Source: Rachicladosporium sp. CCFEE 5018 (taxonomy: Eukaryota; Ascomycota; Dothideomycetes; Cladosporiales; Cladosporiaceae). Taken from it: a stretch of DNA of 64,000 nucleotides. The stretch spans positions 794,941 to 858,940 of the forward strand of contig KZ111152.1 of the NCBI GenBank assembly GCA_002077045.2, written 5' to 3'. Positions 1 through 11,218 of this stretch are shown in pieces. The stretch's first letter is position 1. Each line of letters begins with the position of its first letter. The position numbers were made by a program, and so were the translations under genes. Under the pieces are notes generated by a model. It saw nothing but the letters and a program-made list of their open reading frames with translations, searched no databases and was not told the origin of the DNA.

Positions 1-117
1 TTCCACCAATGCAGCCAGCATGACGGCGCCCACGATGGCGACATAGACGATGTCTTTGACCGGCCATGCTGAAAGATTGACGGCTCTTCTGGAGAGGGTG
101 GCTGCCGCGTGAGACAT
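1..117 (-). CDS. N-terminus of a membrane protein (partial, runs off the left edge)
   Basis: Only the first 39 codons are inside the window, starting at the ATG at 117 and reading leftwards. The visible peptide has a basic, Ala/Ser-rich start (MSHAAATLSRRAVNLSAWPV) followed by a hydrophobic stretch at about residues 24-37 that looks like a first membrane segment. The family cannot be named from this much. The start is supported by the absence of any convincing coding continuation upstream. The remainder lies outside the window. Confidence 0.45.
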   Translation of the reverse strand, partial: MSHAAATLSRRAVNLSAWPVKDIVYVAIVGAVMLAALVE

Positions 118-1357
118 AGAGGAGAGAGTGTTCGGGAATACCACCTGAGGCTCCTGCGTGGAGTCCACGTTCCTTCGACAACGTTTTGTGTCAAATCTCG
201 GTCGGTGCAGGTACCCGGTCGCCGCTGACGATGAAGGCTAGGGTTGGGTAGTACAGGGTGGAGCAAGCCTTGTTGTGAAGGTGAGCCGAAGATTGTTGAA
301 ACAGTGCGACGTGAAGGCGTGATCTCGATGAATACGATGCGGAGGTGGTCGCCGCCTTTGTTCTCCTGCTGTAGGTGATTAGCAAGACGGTGTTGAACCG
401 TTCTTGTTGAGAGATCGAAGACGAGTAAGTAAACGTCTGCACTTGTCAATATAGACATATGTAGTCACGGACTACAAGTCGACCTTTACGACCGTACAGT
501 ACGTGAAGTAAGAGACTGCCTTGCAAGAACAATGATTTTAAATAGCATCTGCACAGTTGGAATGAGTCCTGGTCGGTCTCTGACGTTTGGTGCAACTCGG
601 GACAGGACCTGCACCGCTCGCGCATCCATTCGCCCAGCTGTCTTGCTGGCCACTACGCATGATGGACTGAGGAGATGCTCATAAGTCCGTTCGTGTCGCT
701 GGTGCAGCGCGACGAAGGTGATGATGATCGCGCGTGAGGTCCCAGGGGCGGGTTAGTAATCGGTGCCAAGCACTTGCCCAAGAAGCTCGTCCGCTCTGCT
801 CCTTGACTTCATCGTGTCCCTCCATCTGCGGTCACATTTGGCAGGCATCTCTGCAAACGGCACTGATAACTCAGTCGATACTTCTCACGGATGTGCATGC
901 AGCTGCACAATGACAGCGCTTACCGTCAAGATCGCGGTGCCCTGTGATAGGTAAGCAGCAGCTCGAACCTCCGAGATATCTGCGATCGCACCACATGCAC
1001 GAGAGACTATTAGGGCCTACAGGGTAGTATACCACGGCATATGGCGTGAGCAGTGACGCGTCGGTAGCAGCAGTAAGGTAAGCCAGTATCAACCGGCCGC
1101 AGTTAGCAAGGTAGCCAGGCTTACCAATGGCGTGGCCTTGCAGTTGTAGCCACGACGTAGGGTATAGGGTAGGCACTCGAGGGTACGGCACGATGTAGAT
1201 GAGATGCTCTACAGAGCTGACAGACACATATAAAGATAATGGCTCTGCCGAATGGCCAACGTCCACACACACAGCCTAGCATCGATCATACTCCACCAAC
1301 CATTACTTGTGTCATTGGCCCATCGAACTGAAGCAAAAGCCCACGACCGACGGCAAC
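118..1357. other. Intergenic, divergent promoter region
   Basis: About 1.2 kb between the left-edge gene (read leftwards) and the reductase gene (read rightwards). Several short open frames exist on both strands, but none has recognisable protein character. I see no tRNA or repeat. Confidence 0.6.
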
Positions 1358-2536
1358 ATGGCAGCACCCACCGAGAACATGTCGGCACTCCTCCTCGACG
1401 CCCCAGATCGCACCGCAACAATCCAAACAATCCCAGTACCCACTCCTGGCCCAGGCGAGCTCCTCATCCGCGTCCACGCCATCGCTCTGAACCCTATAGA
1501 CGCTCTCTACACCTTCAAACCCCTTGGATCATCCGGCCGCACAGTAGGTAGTGACTTCGCTGGTACCGTTGTCTCGGCCGCTCCATACCACGATGAGAAG
1601 TCTCCCATCCCCTCATTCTCCCCGGGCGACCGCGTCTCTGGCTTCCTGCAAGGAGCCTGCTCCATCAATGACCGGCCGGGGGCGTTCGCAGACTACCTCG
1701 TCTGCCCTGCGGATCTCGTCTGGCGCATCCCAAACTCAATGAGTTTCGAGGAAGCCAGCGCCATCAGTCTCTGCGGCCTCACAGCAGCCCAAGCGCTCTT
1801 CCAACGTCTTGGCTTCGTCGCCCCATGGGACACGGCTTTCAAACCCGCCACCCCAGCTTGGGAGATCTACGCCCTCATCTACGGCGCCTCCACATCCGTC
1901 GGTCTCTACGCCGCCCAACTCCTGCATCTCTCGGCCAAACACTCAAACACCACGGTCCATCTCCTCGGCACCGCAAGCCCAGCCCGCTTCGACCTCCTCC
2001 GCGCCAAGCCCTACAGCTACGAACATCTCGTCTCCTACCGCTCTCCCGACTGGCCAGCTCAGATCCGCGCCCTCACCCCCGGAAACCGAGGCGTGGATAT
2101 AGCACTGGACTGCATCTCCCAGGCCTCGACAGTAGGCCAAGTAAGCTCCACACTCCGCGACGGCGGCAAACTAGCAGTCCTGCGTTCTCGTGCTGCGGGA
2201 GTCTGGGACGCCAGCTTAGTGCCAGCACACATCGATCCGCTGTACGATGCCGTGTGGCGGGGGCTGGGAGAGAGGGTGCAGTACCATAGCATGGTTCTCG
2301 AGGCGAATGCAGAGATGCGGCAGTTTTCCAGGGCGTTCTATCGCTGGCTTTCGAGTGGAGATGGGTCGAAACTGCAAGCGAATCCTGTGAGGCGCATGCC
2401 TGGGGGTTTGGGGAAGGTGGTGGGAGATGGATTTATGCTTGTTGGGGAAGGGGATGCGGTGAAGCAGGCTGAGGGGAGGAAGGAAGAGTGGATGAAGCCG
2501 ATTAGTGGGGAGAAATTGGTGTATTCGCTCGTGTAG
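1358..2536 (+). CDS. Medium-chain (MDR) zinc-type alcohol dehydrogenase / trans-enoyl reductase family protein
   Basis: A 392-residue single-exon protein of the MDR superfamily, in the fungal enoyl-reductase-like branch. The N-terminal GroES-like domain contains PGPGELLIRVHAIALNPID at about residues 30-50. The Rossmann part carries a GASTSVG nucleotide-binding loop near residue 176. The cysteine pattern of catalytic-zinc alcohol dehydrogenases is not evident, which fits an NADPH-dependent enoyl or quinone-type reductase. Fungal relatives include stand-alone reductases and the trans-acting partners of polyketide synthases, but no synthase lies nearby, so a secondary-metabolite role is not supported. 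I chose the ATG at 1358 because it has a good context (AACATGG); the frame is open upstream but has no conserved sequence. Substrate is unknown. Confidence 0.85.
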   Translation: MAAPTENMSALLLDAPDRTATIQTIPVPTPGPGELLIRVHAIALNPIDALYTFKPLGSSGRTVGSDFAGTVVSAAPYHDEKSPIPSFSPGDRVSGFLQGACSINDRPGAFADYLVCPADLVWRIPNSMSFEEASAISLCGLTAAQALFQRLGFVAPWDTAFKPATPAWEIYALIYGASTSVGLYAAQLLHLSAKHSNTTVHLLGTASPARFDLLRAKPYSYEHLVSYRSPDWPAQIRALTPGNRGVDIALDCISQASTVGQVSSTLRDGGKLAVLRSRAAGVWDASLVPAHIDPLYDAVWRGLGERVQYHSMVLEANAEMRQFSRAFYRWLSSGDGSKLQANPVRRMPGGLGKVVGDGFMLVGEGDAVKQAEGRKEEWMKPISGEKLVYSLV

Positions 2537-2691
2537 GCTTGAGACAAAGTATTTAGGTATACTGTCGGCCAGAACATCCTAATTTTGTTTGAGTAATACT
2601 TCTGGCGGCCCCTTCCGCACATACGATGCAATGCTCGCTGGAATACATGCACTTCGCTTCCCTCGCATCAGTCATCAATCCCAGTCAGATC

Positions 2692-3723
2692 TCAGTACCC
2701 TCTCCCCTGCGCCTGCTGCTGCCCCAACCCCGCATACCCCGCCGCCTGCTCCCTCTGCGCAGCCCGTGCGTTCAGTTCCGCGAACCACGGATGCCCCAAG
2801 GCCTGCTGCGCAGAACACCGCATCTCCGGCCGCACCTGCAGCATTTGCCCCAGCAATTGCAAGCCCGCTGCATCAACACTCGGCAGTATCGCCCGCAGCT
2901 CCTGCGTAGCGTAAACAGGCCAGTTTGGCTTGTACTCCGGAAATTGACTTATGCCCGGCCAGGAGCGCTCGCTCGGCGTGCCCATAAGCCGGAAGATCTT
3001 GAGCAGCTGGTCCTCGTTTGTGGTGCCAGGGAACAGGGGCCGACCAGTGAACATCTCGGCCATGATGCACCCGGCGGACCAGATGTCTATCGAGGTGTTG
3101 TAGGTGCGGGAGCCGAGCAGGACGTCCGGAGCGCGGTACCACAGCGTCACGACTTCGTTCGAGAAGGTGTTAACTGGTATTCCGAAGGCGCGCGCGAGAC
3201 CGAAGTCAGCGAGTTTCAGCACACCAGTAGTAGATATGAGGAGATTCTGTGGTTTTAGATCGCGGTGTAGGACGCGGTTCTCATGGCAGAAGGCTATGCC
3301 GCGGAGGAGCTGCCACATAAAGCTTTTTATTATGCCTGCATCCAAAGCGCCGCGTTGGCCATTGACGGGGTTGGGGTAGGTGTCCATGTACTTTTTGAGG
3401 TCTTTGTCCATATACTCGAAGACTAGCATGAGTTTGTTCTCGGTGTGGATGACATCGTAGAGGCCGACGATGTTCTCGTGTTTGAGCTCTTTCATGAGGG
3501 AGATCTCGCGGATGGCTGTGCTGGGTGTTCCTTCCTCGCTGTCGAGGTGGATCTCTTTGAGGGCTACGAAGGCACCGGTGGCGCCATTGCGGCCTTTGAA
3601 GACCTGCACTGCCGTCAGTTGGCTGTCCTATGTTGCAGATATCTTGCCAGCACTCACAGTAGCATACGTCCCCTCGCCCAGCTTCTCCAACTGCTGAAAG
3701 CTACTCGGATGCCGCTTATCCAT
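2692..3723 (-). CDS. PHO85: Cyclin-dependent kinase, PHO85 type (PhoA-like)
   Basis: A 325-residue protein kinase in two exons: 3658-3723 and 2692-3603, with a 54-bp phase-0 intron (GTGAGT...CAG). Exon 1 encodes the glycine loop GEGTYAT. Exon 2 has the catalytic Lys in VALKEIHL (about residue 38), the cyclin-binding helix PSTAIRE (about 49-55), HRDLKPQN (135-142) and DFG (155-157). The order and wording match the PHO85/PhoA family, a nutrient and phosphate-sensing kinase that pairs with Pcl cyclins. I start at MDK (3723), as in other family members, although the frame stays open upstream to 3918. The C-terminal tail after the kinase fold is Gln/Ala-rich. It is divergently oriented with the eIF1A gene. 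Confidence 0.95.
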
Positions 3724-4456
3724 GACTTCGATCCTCTGCCCTCCCCCAAGCGATCTGACGCTGATGTTGCTGTCTGTCCGATGCTCGGCGTTCAGTGATC
3801 CGACAGCTAAAGTGCCAACATGCGTGGGCTGCAGGTGGATGTCCGGCGGCTCTTTGCGAGTGAACTTAGGGTCCCAGAGGATATCGCGGGAAGTCGTAAG
3901 CTGTGACGCGATGGTCAAGGGAGAGGAAGGCGTGGGTGATCTAGTGGTGTCGGAGCTACGGTGGTGGGGGAGGGTGTTTGCTCGGTGGTTGTAAGGTCTG
4001 TTGTGGTGAGAGGACGCCGTGGTGGTGGTGGGAGGAGGGTATCGAGCGCGTAGATAGGGTAGAGGTTGGAAGTTCAGTGGTTTTTGTTTGATGTTCGGGC
4101 GGCAGCATTAGGTCCAATGAGGTGTGTGGAGCAGACATGTGAAAGGTCTCCCAATCTAAACTTGATCGGCGCTCCACTGCTTGGCGCCTAGCGAGGAAGT
4201 GATGGAGGGGGGGTGACTCAGCAAAATGACAGCACCGCCACACGGTAGTGAATGTGTGGCTTTGTGAGGACGGCTTGGCCCGCGCCCGCCCCCACCACGC
4301 ACACGCAGTCATAAGAGACGACGACCCTTCAACGTTGGAATCAGCAGTAATCGGTGCACACATTCACTGCACTTCTATATCATTCACCACTTCAAAAAAG
4401 AAGTATACTAGGCAACGAAGCCGCACTAGACATCAGAACACCCACACACCGCCACC
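3724..4456. other. Divergent promoter between PHO85 and eIF1A
   Basis: 733 bp holding the upstream regions of both genes. It has GT/CA-rich low-complexity patches around 3955-4040 and 4195-4300. No additional gene is supported; the open frame extending upstream of PHO85 (3724-3918) is unlike the family N-terminus and probably untranslated. Confidence 0.6.
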
Positions 4457-5029
4457 ATGCCTAAGAACAAGGGAAAAGTACGAATCTTGCCCCTCCATCG
4501 CAGACAATATCAGAGACTGACATGCGCTTCATAGGGAGGTAAAAACAGGCGTCGTGGGAAGAACGAGAACGACAACGAGAAGCGCGAGTTGACCTTCAAG
4601 GAGGAGGGACAAGGTAAGCAATACCCATCCAATCTCAGCCCATCCGAAATCCAGATCTAAAACTTCCACTCAGAATATGCACAAGTCCTCAAAATGCTCG
4701 GCAACGGCCGCCTCGAAGCCCTCTGCTTCGACGGCTCCAAACGCCTCGCCCACATCCGCGGCAAGCTGCGCAAAAAGGTCTGGATCAACCAGGGAGACAT
4801 CATCCTTCTCTCGCTGCGAGACTACCAGGACGAGAAGGGCGATGTGATTCTGAAGTACAGCGCGGACGAGGCACGGTCACTGAAGGCTTATGGCGAGCTA
4901 CCCGAGAGCGCGAAGATCAACGAGACGGATACTTATGGTGGTGAGGAGGAGGGTGGTATTGGATTTGATTTCGGCGAGGATGATAGTGAGAGTGGGAGTG
5001 GAGGGGAGTTGGATGTGGATAACATCTGA
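4457..5029 (+). CDS. TIF11: Translation initiation factor eIF1A
   Basis: A 151-residue protein in three exons: 4457-4477, 4535-4613 and 4674-5029. The first exon codes only for MPKNKGK and follows a strong GCCACCATGC start context. Exon 2 gives the basic N-terminal tail (GGKNRRRGKNENDNEKREL). Exon 3 contains the OB-fold (LKMLGNGRLEALCFDG, then HIRGKLRKKVWINQGD) and an acidic C-terminal tail, both typical of eIF1A. The factor binds the 40S A site, and acts in ribosome scanning and start-codon selection. Introns are 57 and 60 bp, and the phases join cleanly. Length matches the family (about 150 residues). Confidence 0.97.
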
Positions 5030-5602
5030 GCGTGCAGATGGGGAGATGAGGGTACACTTCAGGGGTGGAAGTGGCAGCAGATACCATGGCGTGGCCATGA
5101 GGTCGAAAATGGCATGTGGCAAACGATTGCCACCACGAACGGCGGCCTGCATGGCACTGCTGGGCCCAGAACGAACATCATGCGAGGCAGAGCGCGCGGA
5201 AATGGCTACGGGTGCTGTCACGAAATTGGTATATGCAGCATACGGAAATGAACATCAACAACGTTTTCTCAGATGTCCCATACTCTTTGCTGAAGTAATC
5301 GGATGCCGCACAAGAACGCTCATGTAGTCGAAAAATTGAATTCCCGATTGGTTCGAATGCATAGCATAAGGTCAACAGTGTGCTCATAGGTCGAGTACGG
5401 AAGCGAGCGCTATATGACCAAAGTGGTGCTTGAAATGCTCACCCTGGACTACATGTGGAGTATGTGGCCCTTCCCAGCACTACCCAAAGCCTCCCATGAA
5501 GCACAATGGACTCATGCCCTCCACCCCAAACGCCAGAACTCCATTGCAGCCGCCCAAACCCACCAACACCTAACATCCAGCCCACCACCTCCCTCCACTC
5601 CC
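5030..5602. other. Convergent 3' region between eIF1A and aquaporin
   Basis: About 570 bp between two stop codons facing each other. It contains a C-rich, purine-poor stretch near 5520-5640. Short frames on both strands have low-complexity translations and are not believed. Confidence 0.55.
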
Positions 5603-7156
5603 TCACACAGTCTCCCTCCCCTTCTCCGCCCGCACCTCCTCCGCCCTCCGTTCCGCCTTCTCCTCACTAACCTCATCCTGCCCCGGATTCGCCATCTCAT
5701 ACTCCAAAATCTTGATAAACTTATAAAACCCCACCGCTACCACCGCCCCTATCGCGGGTCCTAACCAATAAATCCAGTGCTCCTTGTCCCAGATCCCTGT
5801 GATGACGCAAGGGCCGAAGGAGCGCGCGGGGTTGAGGGAGCCGCCGGTGTAGAAGACGCCGACGAGTTCTGCTATGAAGAGCGCGAGGCCGATGCCGATG
5901 GGGGCGATGAAGGTGGCGCGGTGTTTCTCCTGAAACTATGTTAGCTGCCGATCTGTTTGTGAACTTTGTCGAGTGACGGACCTTTGCAAGCATGAAGATA
6001 GCGAAGACTAGCTCGGCGGTGAGGATGGCTTCGATGAAGATTCCTCTTGCAATTGAAGTGTCCGCCGAGAGGGTTGTGCGGACGTTGAACGTCGTTGGGA
6101 ACAGCACCTTGACGATGATACTCGCAAACATACTCCCACTCAGCTGCGCGCCTAGCAGCAGCATACCCCGCGTGTAGGAGAGCGACTGCACCATCACCAT
6201 CGCGAGCGTGACGGCAGGGTTAAAAAGCCCGCCGGAAATGCGGAAGAAAATCCAGACGTTGACCATGAGCGAAAAGCCGAAGGAGAGGGAGATGTAGGTT
6301 AGCACGATCGGGGAGAACCCCGTGGCGGCGCCGGTTGTGGAGGAGGCGGAGCTGTCGTTGGCGCCGATGTTGGCTACTTGTGTGCCGGCGAAGGCGAAGA
6401 AGAGGAACATGGTCGTGCCTACGAATTCGCCGACGGCGGCGACGAAGTCTAGTGTTGATGTGAGTAAGGTTTTTCCATAACCGAATTGCAATCGACTTGT
6501 GGATACTCACGATTCTTCAGATTGCTGTTCATCCAGTTCGTGAAGGGGAGACGCATGATGACTTCGGGCGGTACAGGGGAACCGGGATCACTGTCTGCGG
6601 TTCCTGCTCGTCGTCTTCTTCTCCGTACTGGCTGTGGTGCTTCGCTTTCACTTCCGCTTGAGCCTTCGAATTGCTGCGTCTTTCGAGCAGAATTCGAGGG
6701 CTGGGGTCGGCCACTTCTCGAGTCCATGCGAGATGGTGTGCTATTGTGAACAACAGACGGACGTCGACGATGCGGCTTATTATATGCCGGATCCTCCCAA
6801 TAGTCCCCAGGTGTCGTTCTACCACCTTGTCTTGGGTAGTCGTACGATTGGCGAGGTCCGTAGTATCGTCGGTCATCACGGTCATCATAGTCCCAATCGT
6901 TCCGTGAGGGTCCATATCGCATCATCGTTGCGCGTGCCGGGTGCAATGGTGGGGTCTCCTGTGCTTGTTGGTACTGAGATGGCTCGAAATCCAGCCGAGG
7001 GATGTGCGATTCTCGTCCCTCTTCCTGATTGCCTTTGGGCTCCGCCGATCGCGCTGCACGGTGGCGAAGCATTGGGTGCATACTGTCGTGTGAAGGTCGA
7101 TCTCCGCCAGCCGGCGACGATGTCTGTAGACTTCTGCTTGGCATATCGAGAGACAT
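5603..7156 (-). CDS. Aquaporin / aquaglyceroporin with long hydrophilic N-terminus
   Basis: A 479-residue MIP-family channel in three exons: 6511-7156, 5982-6448 and 5603-5929. Introns are 62 and 52 bp. The first 200 or so residues are polar, rich in Arg, Asp, Ser and Pro, as in other filamentous-fungal aquaporins. The channel begins around TNWMNSNLKNHFVAAVGEF, created by joining exon 1 to exon 2. Both pore motifs are present: GGLFNPAVTLAM in exon 2 and GGSLNPARSFGP in exon 3, so both asparagine-proline-alanine boxes are intact. The product should conduct water and perhaps small solutes across a membrane. The charged N-terminal extension may be regulatory, which is inference. Confidence 0.92.
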
Positions 7157-8220
7157 GGCTGACTAGATAAGCAGAGCCTCACTTCAATTGACGTATAAGG
7201 AAAAGAGACAAGGTAGCGCAAGGTGCGATTTGCGTAGCGAGTCCCAAGCAGATGGAAATAAATGAAATGTGAGTACCACCTCGACGATCCCTCAGACCAT
7301 ATACGCGGACGACATCCTCAACTTTTAGCGAGGAGATGCAATGGGAACCACCAACCCGCTGGAACCCTACGAGACCCAAGCACTGCAATCAAACCTCGCA
7401 TCGCCAATGACGTTCTCATCGTGAAAGCATGCAGTACCGACACCTTCACCATGCAGAAGAAACAATGCGAACGCAGGCCTCCCATGGCCATCCAAGATCT
7501 CAGGAACAGAACAGAAACCATACGAACCCTTGCCCTCTGCCCTGCAACCAGGTGCAGCGCTGCTCAGGGCGTCTGGAAACCTCACAGCCATGCACCACAT
7601 CGAAGCGAGGTTCCGATGCACGAGCTGGACAGCTGTCCGAGCTGCTCGTATGGCGAGACGCGGTGCCGAGATTGACGCAGGGCTGAGGGAGATGACGACA
7701 GCAGCAGCGTGTATGCGCCGGTGCTGGCAGTGGACGGGGGAAAGTCTGACGGGACGTGCAGAAGGGATGACGGGAGGGTATATGAGTCGTTGGTGATGCG
7801 GCAGAGGGAGGGTCATGCCTGCGCAGACAGCGCGTCGAGACGTGCGTTGTGTTTCAGATGCTTTTGGAGTTTGCGATGCGCGAGCGCTTCCGCGGAGTCA
7901 GGTTAAGTCGATGTCGCTTGGATAGAGATGTATACATCGGACGCGATGCGACGATTTTCACGCATCGCTCGCTGGACTGCGACGAGGACATCAACATGAA
8001 ATCTGGGTTGGTAGGAAACAAGACAATGTCAGGAAGACATGGTCACGTGCGGCGTCCTCTTCCGATCGGCTTGGCACGATTGCTGACGTCGATCGGCAAG
8101 AGCTTCCATCGAGCTTCGAGAACAGTTGAGTGGTGACAGCTTCAATGACTGTGTGAATATACCATACAGCACGACTACTACACCCAGCGATCTCAGCTTC
8201 ATACCAGAGCATAGACCAAC
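7157..8220. other. Intergenic, divergent promoter between aquaporin and COQ11-like gene
   Basis: About 1.06 kb. Overlapping frames of up to 149 codons exist on both strands near 7260-7820, but none has a recognisable fold, a plausible start context or supporting splice sites. I see nothing else. Confidence 0.5.
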
Positions 8221-9161
8221 ATGGCCACCACTACAGCAAAACGGAAACTCGTAGTCTGCGGCGGCAATGGCTTCCTCGGCAGCCGCATCTGCAAAGCAGC
8301 CGTAGCACGCGACTGGGAGGTCGTGTCGATCAGGTAGGTACGCAACACACTACGTCTATCCTATCACTCGTGCAGTAAGATGCTAACTGAGTCTTTCACA
8401 GCCGTTCCGGCGAACCAAACTGGCAGTCAGTCTCTTCCGAAACTACCGCCCCAGCCTGGTCCAAATCCGTAACCTGGACTTCAGCCAACATCCTCCACCC
8501 CTCGACCTACCGTTCATCCCTCGAAAACGCCACAGCCGTAGTCCACAGTATGGGAATCCTCCTAGAAGCAGACTACAAAGGCGTCGTCTCCGGCAAGGAG
8601 TCTCCGATCTCCGGCTTGCGAAGAGCGTTCTCGGCCACGAAGAAGGGATCGAGTACGAATCCGCTAGAGAGCGACGAGATCGAGCCAGGGGAGAGCGATG
8701 GACAGATTACCTATGAGTTGATGAACCGGGATTCGGCGCTTATACTGGCCAAGGCGGCGAGTGATGCGGGGGCGAAGACGTTCGCGTATATTTCTGCGGC
8801 GGCGGGGGCGCCGATACTGCCGGCAAGGTACATCAATACGAAGCGGGAGGCTGAGGAGACGATAGGGAGCAAGTTCCCAGGCATGAGGAGTCTTTTCCTC
8901 CGGCCCGGCTTCCTCTACGACAGCAGTAGAGGCTTCACGATGCCGATGGCGGCTGTGACGTACGGCGGATTCGTGGTGAATAGTCTGACTGGGGGGAACT
9001 TGACTTGGTTGATGGGAGCTGGTGGCTCGAAGCCCTTGAAAGCGGATCTCGTCGCTGAGGCGGTGGTGGAGGGGATTGCTGATGAAGCCGTCAAGGGACC
9101 GGTGGAGGTACAGGAGATTGAGAGTTTGGCGAACAGGGCATGGAGGAGGGGCATGCTGTAG
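8221..9161 (+). CDS. COQ11: Mitochondrial NAD(P)-binding reductase of the COQ11 (YLR290C) family
   Basis: A 290-residue atypical short-chain dehydrogenase in two exons: 8221-8333 and 8402-9161, with a 68-bp phase-2 intron. The N-terminus KLVVCGGNGFLGSRICK carries the GGNGFLG dinucleotide-binding loop. Later blocks (FAYISAAAGAP, YINTKREAEE, LFLRPGFLYD) fit the NDUFA9/COQ11-like branch. Yeast Coq11 associates with the coenzyme Q biosynthetic complex on the mitochondrial inner membrane. The assignment rests on the motif pattern, and other NmrA/NDUFA9-like proteins are possible. Its stop lies only 32 bp from the stop of the convergent gene on the other strand, so the 3' ends of the two transcripts must overlap. 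Confidence 0.8.
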
Positions 9162-9193
9162 GATATGTATACTGTAAGATCTGTATGAGCTGA

Positions 9194-10400
9194 CTATTCA
9201 TCTCTTGTTCCCTTTACCACCACTGGTATCAGTCCACCGGTAGGCACCACGAACGTCCTATGCCCGACCACTCGCAGAAAGCTAGCGATACTACCCGAAT
9301 GACTCGTCGTACTCACAACGCTCACTCCCTTCTCCCTCTCAAACACGGCCTCAAGATAAGCCCTACTCCTCACATCATGCTCATCGTTCGTCTCGCGATG
9401 CTCAGCCTGCCAAAGCACGTCCTCCTCCACAAACCCCTTCTCAATCTCGAATTTCGGATGAAGCTTGTGAATTGTAGTCCTCGAAGAGCGTCTATCACAA
9501 GTATGCTCCCCCATAACCTCCCTCAACATCTCCCTAATCACCGGTCGCCACTCCTTCCCGTCAGGCAACGTCATGTCCGCCCAAGTCAAAGACGCAGTAT
9601 GACAACACCGCCTCAACGGACTGACCTCCCATCGTTCCGGCACCGGCATCCCCTCGCCCAGCAGCTTGCTGATAAATTTCCCGGCTTCCCTCGCTTGCCC
9701 TTCGCCTATATCGGTTAATTCGGCGTCAGCCCAGATTACGGTCCCGTTGCCTTCGAGTTTCGACCAGTGCGCGTCCCAGGCTTGGGTGCCGTAAAAGGAC
9801 TCGGCGACGTTATGGGTGCCCTGGCCGTGGCGGGCGAGGAGGAAGAATTTGTAGGTTGTGTGTGGAGGGGCGGAAGAGATGAGGAGCGTAGGTGGGATTG
9901 GAAGGCCGGCCAGGTGAGAGAGGGAGAGAGGCCGAGGTTGGCTTTGGTCTTGGGGAAGATTGTCAGACGGGAAGGCTGGAGAGATGGTGGTAGTGCGGTT
10001 GGGATGGAGGAAGGGGTTAAGGAGATGAGCTTGAGAATTGCGTGGAGGAGAGGCTTGGATGACAACTTTTACGGCAGGTAAGGTAGAGGAGGAACTCGAT
10101 TTTGAGACGTAAGGAGATATGATCAATCATAGAGAACGTACATAGTCGAAAGTCTTATCGTTCGTGGCTGAGTCGTCCTGCAGAAAGAGATCCGGCACGA
10201 CTTCGAACTTCAATGCCGACTCCGGCGCACTGCCCATCGTTGGCGAGTCTCCCAGGCTCAGAAGCCAGTAGATGAGGGTGAGACCGAGGAAGAGAGCAGA
10301 TCTTGCAATGGTCAGTGCTTGGCTGCAAGTGAAGTAGCTCGAAGGCTCACATGAAGACGAGAGGACGGCGGACAGTGACTGCTGGGCTAGTAGATGGCAT
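9194..10400 (-). pseudogene. Histidine-phosphatase (phosphoglycerate-mutase-like) protein, probably frameshifted
   Basis: The RHG motif FLLARHGQGTHN and later family blocks (WEVSPLRRC, then SHSGSIASFLRV) place this in the histidine phosphatase superfamily, near the fungal PMU1-like branch. Exon 1 (10351-10400) and exon 2 (10142-10301) join to give a basic start and signal-anchor helix (SALFLGLTLIYWLLSL), then a family-like VPDLFLQDD and KTFDY. The next donor at 10141 is good (GTACGT), but the only good acceptor (10066) leads into the frame one base away from the RHG frame. That frame contains LTWPAFQSHL, which resembles the family's W-x-x-F-x-x-H block, so a one-base shift near 9850-9880 would reconcile the two. 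Either the gene is broken, a base is wrong, or an unrecognised splice exists. Without a frame correction no full-length product is encoded. Confidence 0.6.
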
Positions 10401-10594
10401 GTGACAGGTATTATTGACCTAGATGCTTCGAGAAGCGTATCTGCCCGCAATTGGTGTGTTGTAAGGTTCGATCAGCGAGACCTGAACATCGCATCCTCGT
10501 CTTCAAAGTCAATGGCGGGCTTGGCGAAGACATCACCTCTCGAACTTCGCAGCCAGTATTATACACGACCATCCCGACGCCGCACACCTTCGCA

Positions 10595-11218
10595 ATGCCT
10601 CTCTTCCAGCCGCAAATTGCTCATCTCCCCTACATCGACGCCGAACCCACCGCCGACGCCCTCGCTGCTGCCGATGCTCTGATCCGCGCCGAGCTCTCTA
10701 CTAGCCCAGCAACTGATCTCCACGAGGCCATACCTGCCCTGCGCCCTAATAAGTTCTCGCCTTTGATCGAAGCAGAACATGGCGTACTTGCTACTGGCCA
10801 ACAGCGTGCGAAAGGCATCGATCTCTCCCGCTACGAAGCCATCACCGCTCCCTCTGCCACAGATTCGATAGAGACCTACGAGTCAGCTCTTACCCAAGCA
10901 TACACCAGCCTAGAGTACCTTCGATCACGTGAGACAAATCTCGCACTTCTTGAGACTTATGGCAGAAATGCCTGGCTGGTCGGCAATGCAGGGCTGGAAG
11001 ATCTGCTGAAGGGCTTGGAGAAGGAGATCGAGGAATCCAGGGCGGAAGTTGAGGCGCTGGAACAGGAGAGACGGCAACGACAGGGTGAAAGCGAGGCAGA
11101 GGTCAGAGGACTGGATGAAGCGTGGAGGGAGGGTGTCGGAAAGCTCATCGAAGTTATGGCTGCTGCTGAGGGCGTGAGGGGAGAAATATTGGAGAAGAGG
11201 AGGGCGGGTGCAACCTGA
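10595..11218 (+). CDS. Pre-mRNA-splicing factor SPF27 / BCAS2 / Cwf7 family
   Basis: A 207-residue single-exon protein. The N-terminus MPLFQPQIAHLPYIDAEPT is the conserved BCAS2-family opening (LPYID motif). The C-terminal half (about residues 110-205) is a charged, Glu/Arg-rich coiled coil. In other fungi and animals this small protein is a core component of the Prp19/NTC spliceosome complex and acts in the nucleus. The frame is open upstream to 10451, but the start at 10595 gives the conserved N-terminus. It is divergently transcribed from the histidine-phosphatase-like gene across 194 bp. Confidence 0.9.
   Translation: MPLFQPQIAHLPYIDAEPTADALAAADALIRAELSTSPATDLHEAIPALRPNKFSPLIEAEHGVLATGQQRAKGIDLSRYEAITAPSATDSIETYESALTQAYTSLEYLRSRETNLALLETYGRNAWLVGNAGLEDLLKGLEKEIEESRAEVEALEQERRQRQGESEAEVRGLDEAWREGVGKLIEVMAAAEGVRGEILEKRRAGAT

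Noticed and set aside
7260..7820. Overlapping open frames of 137-149 codons between aquaporin and the COQ11-like gene
   Set aside because: Present on both strands, no conserved motif, no splice structure; likely chance.
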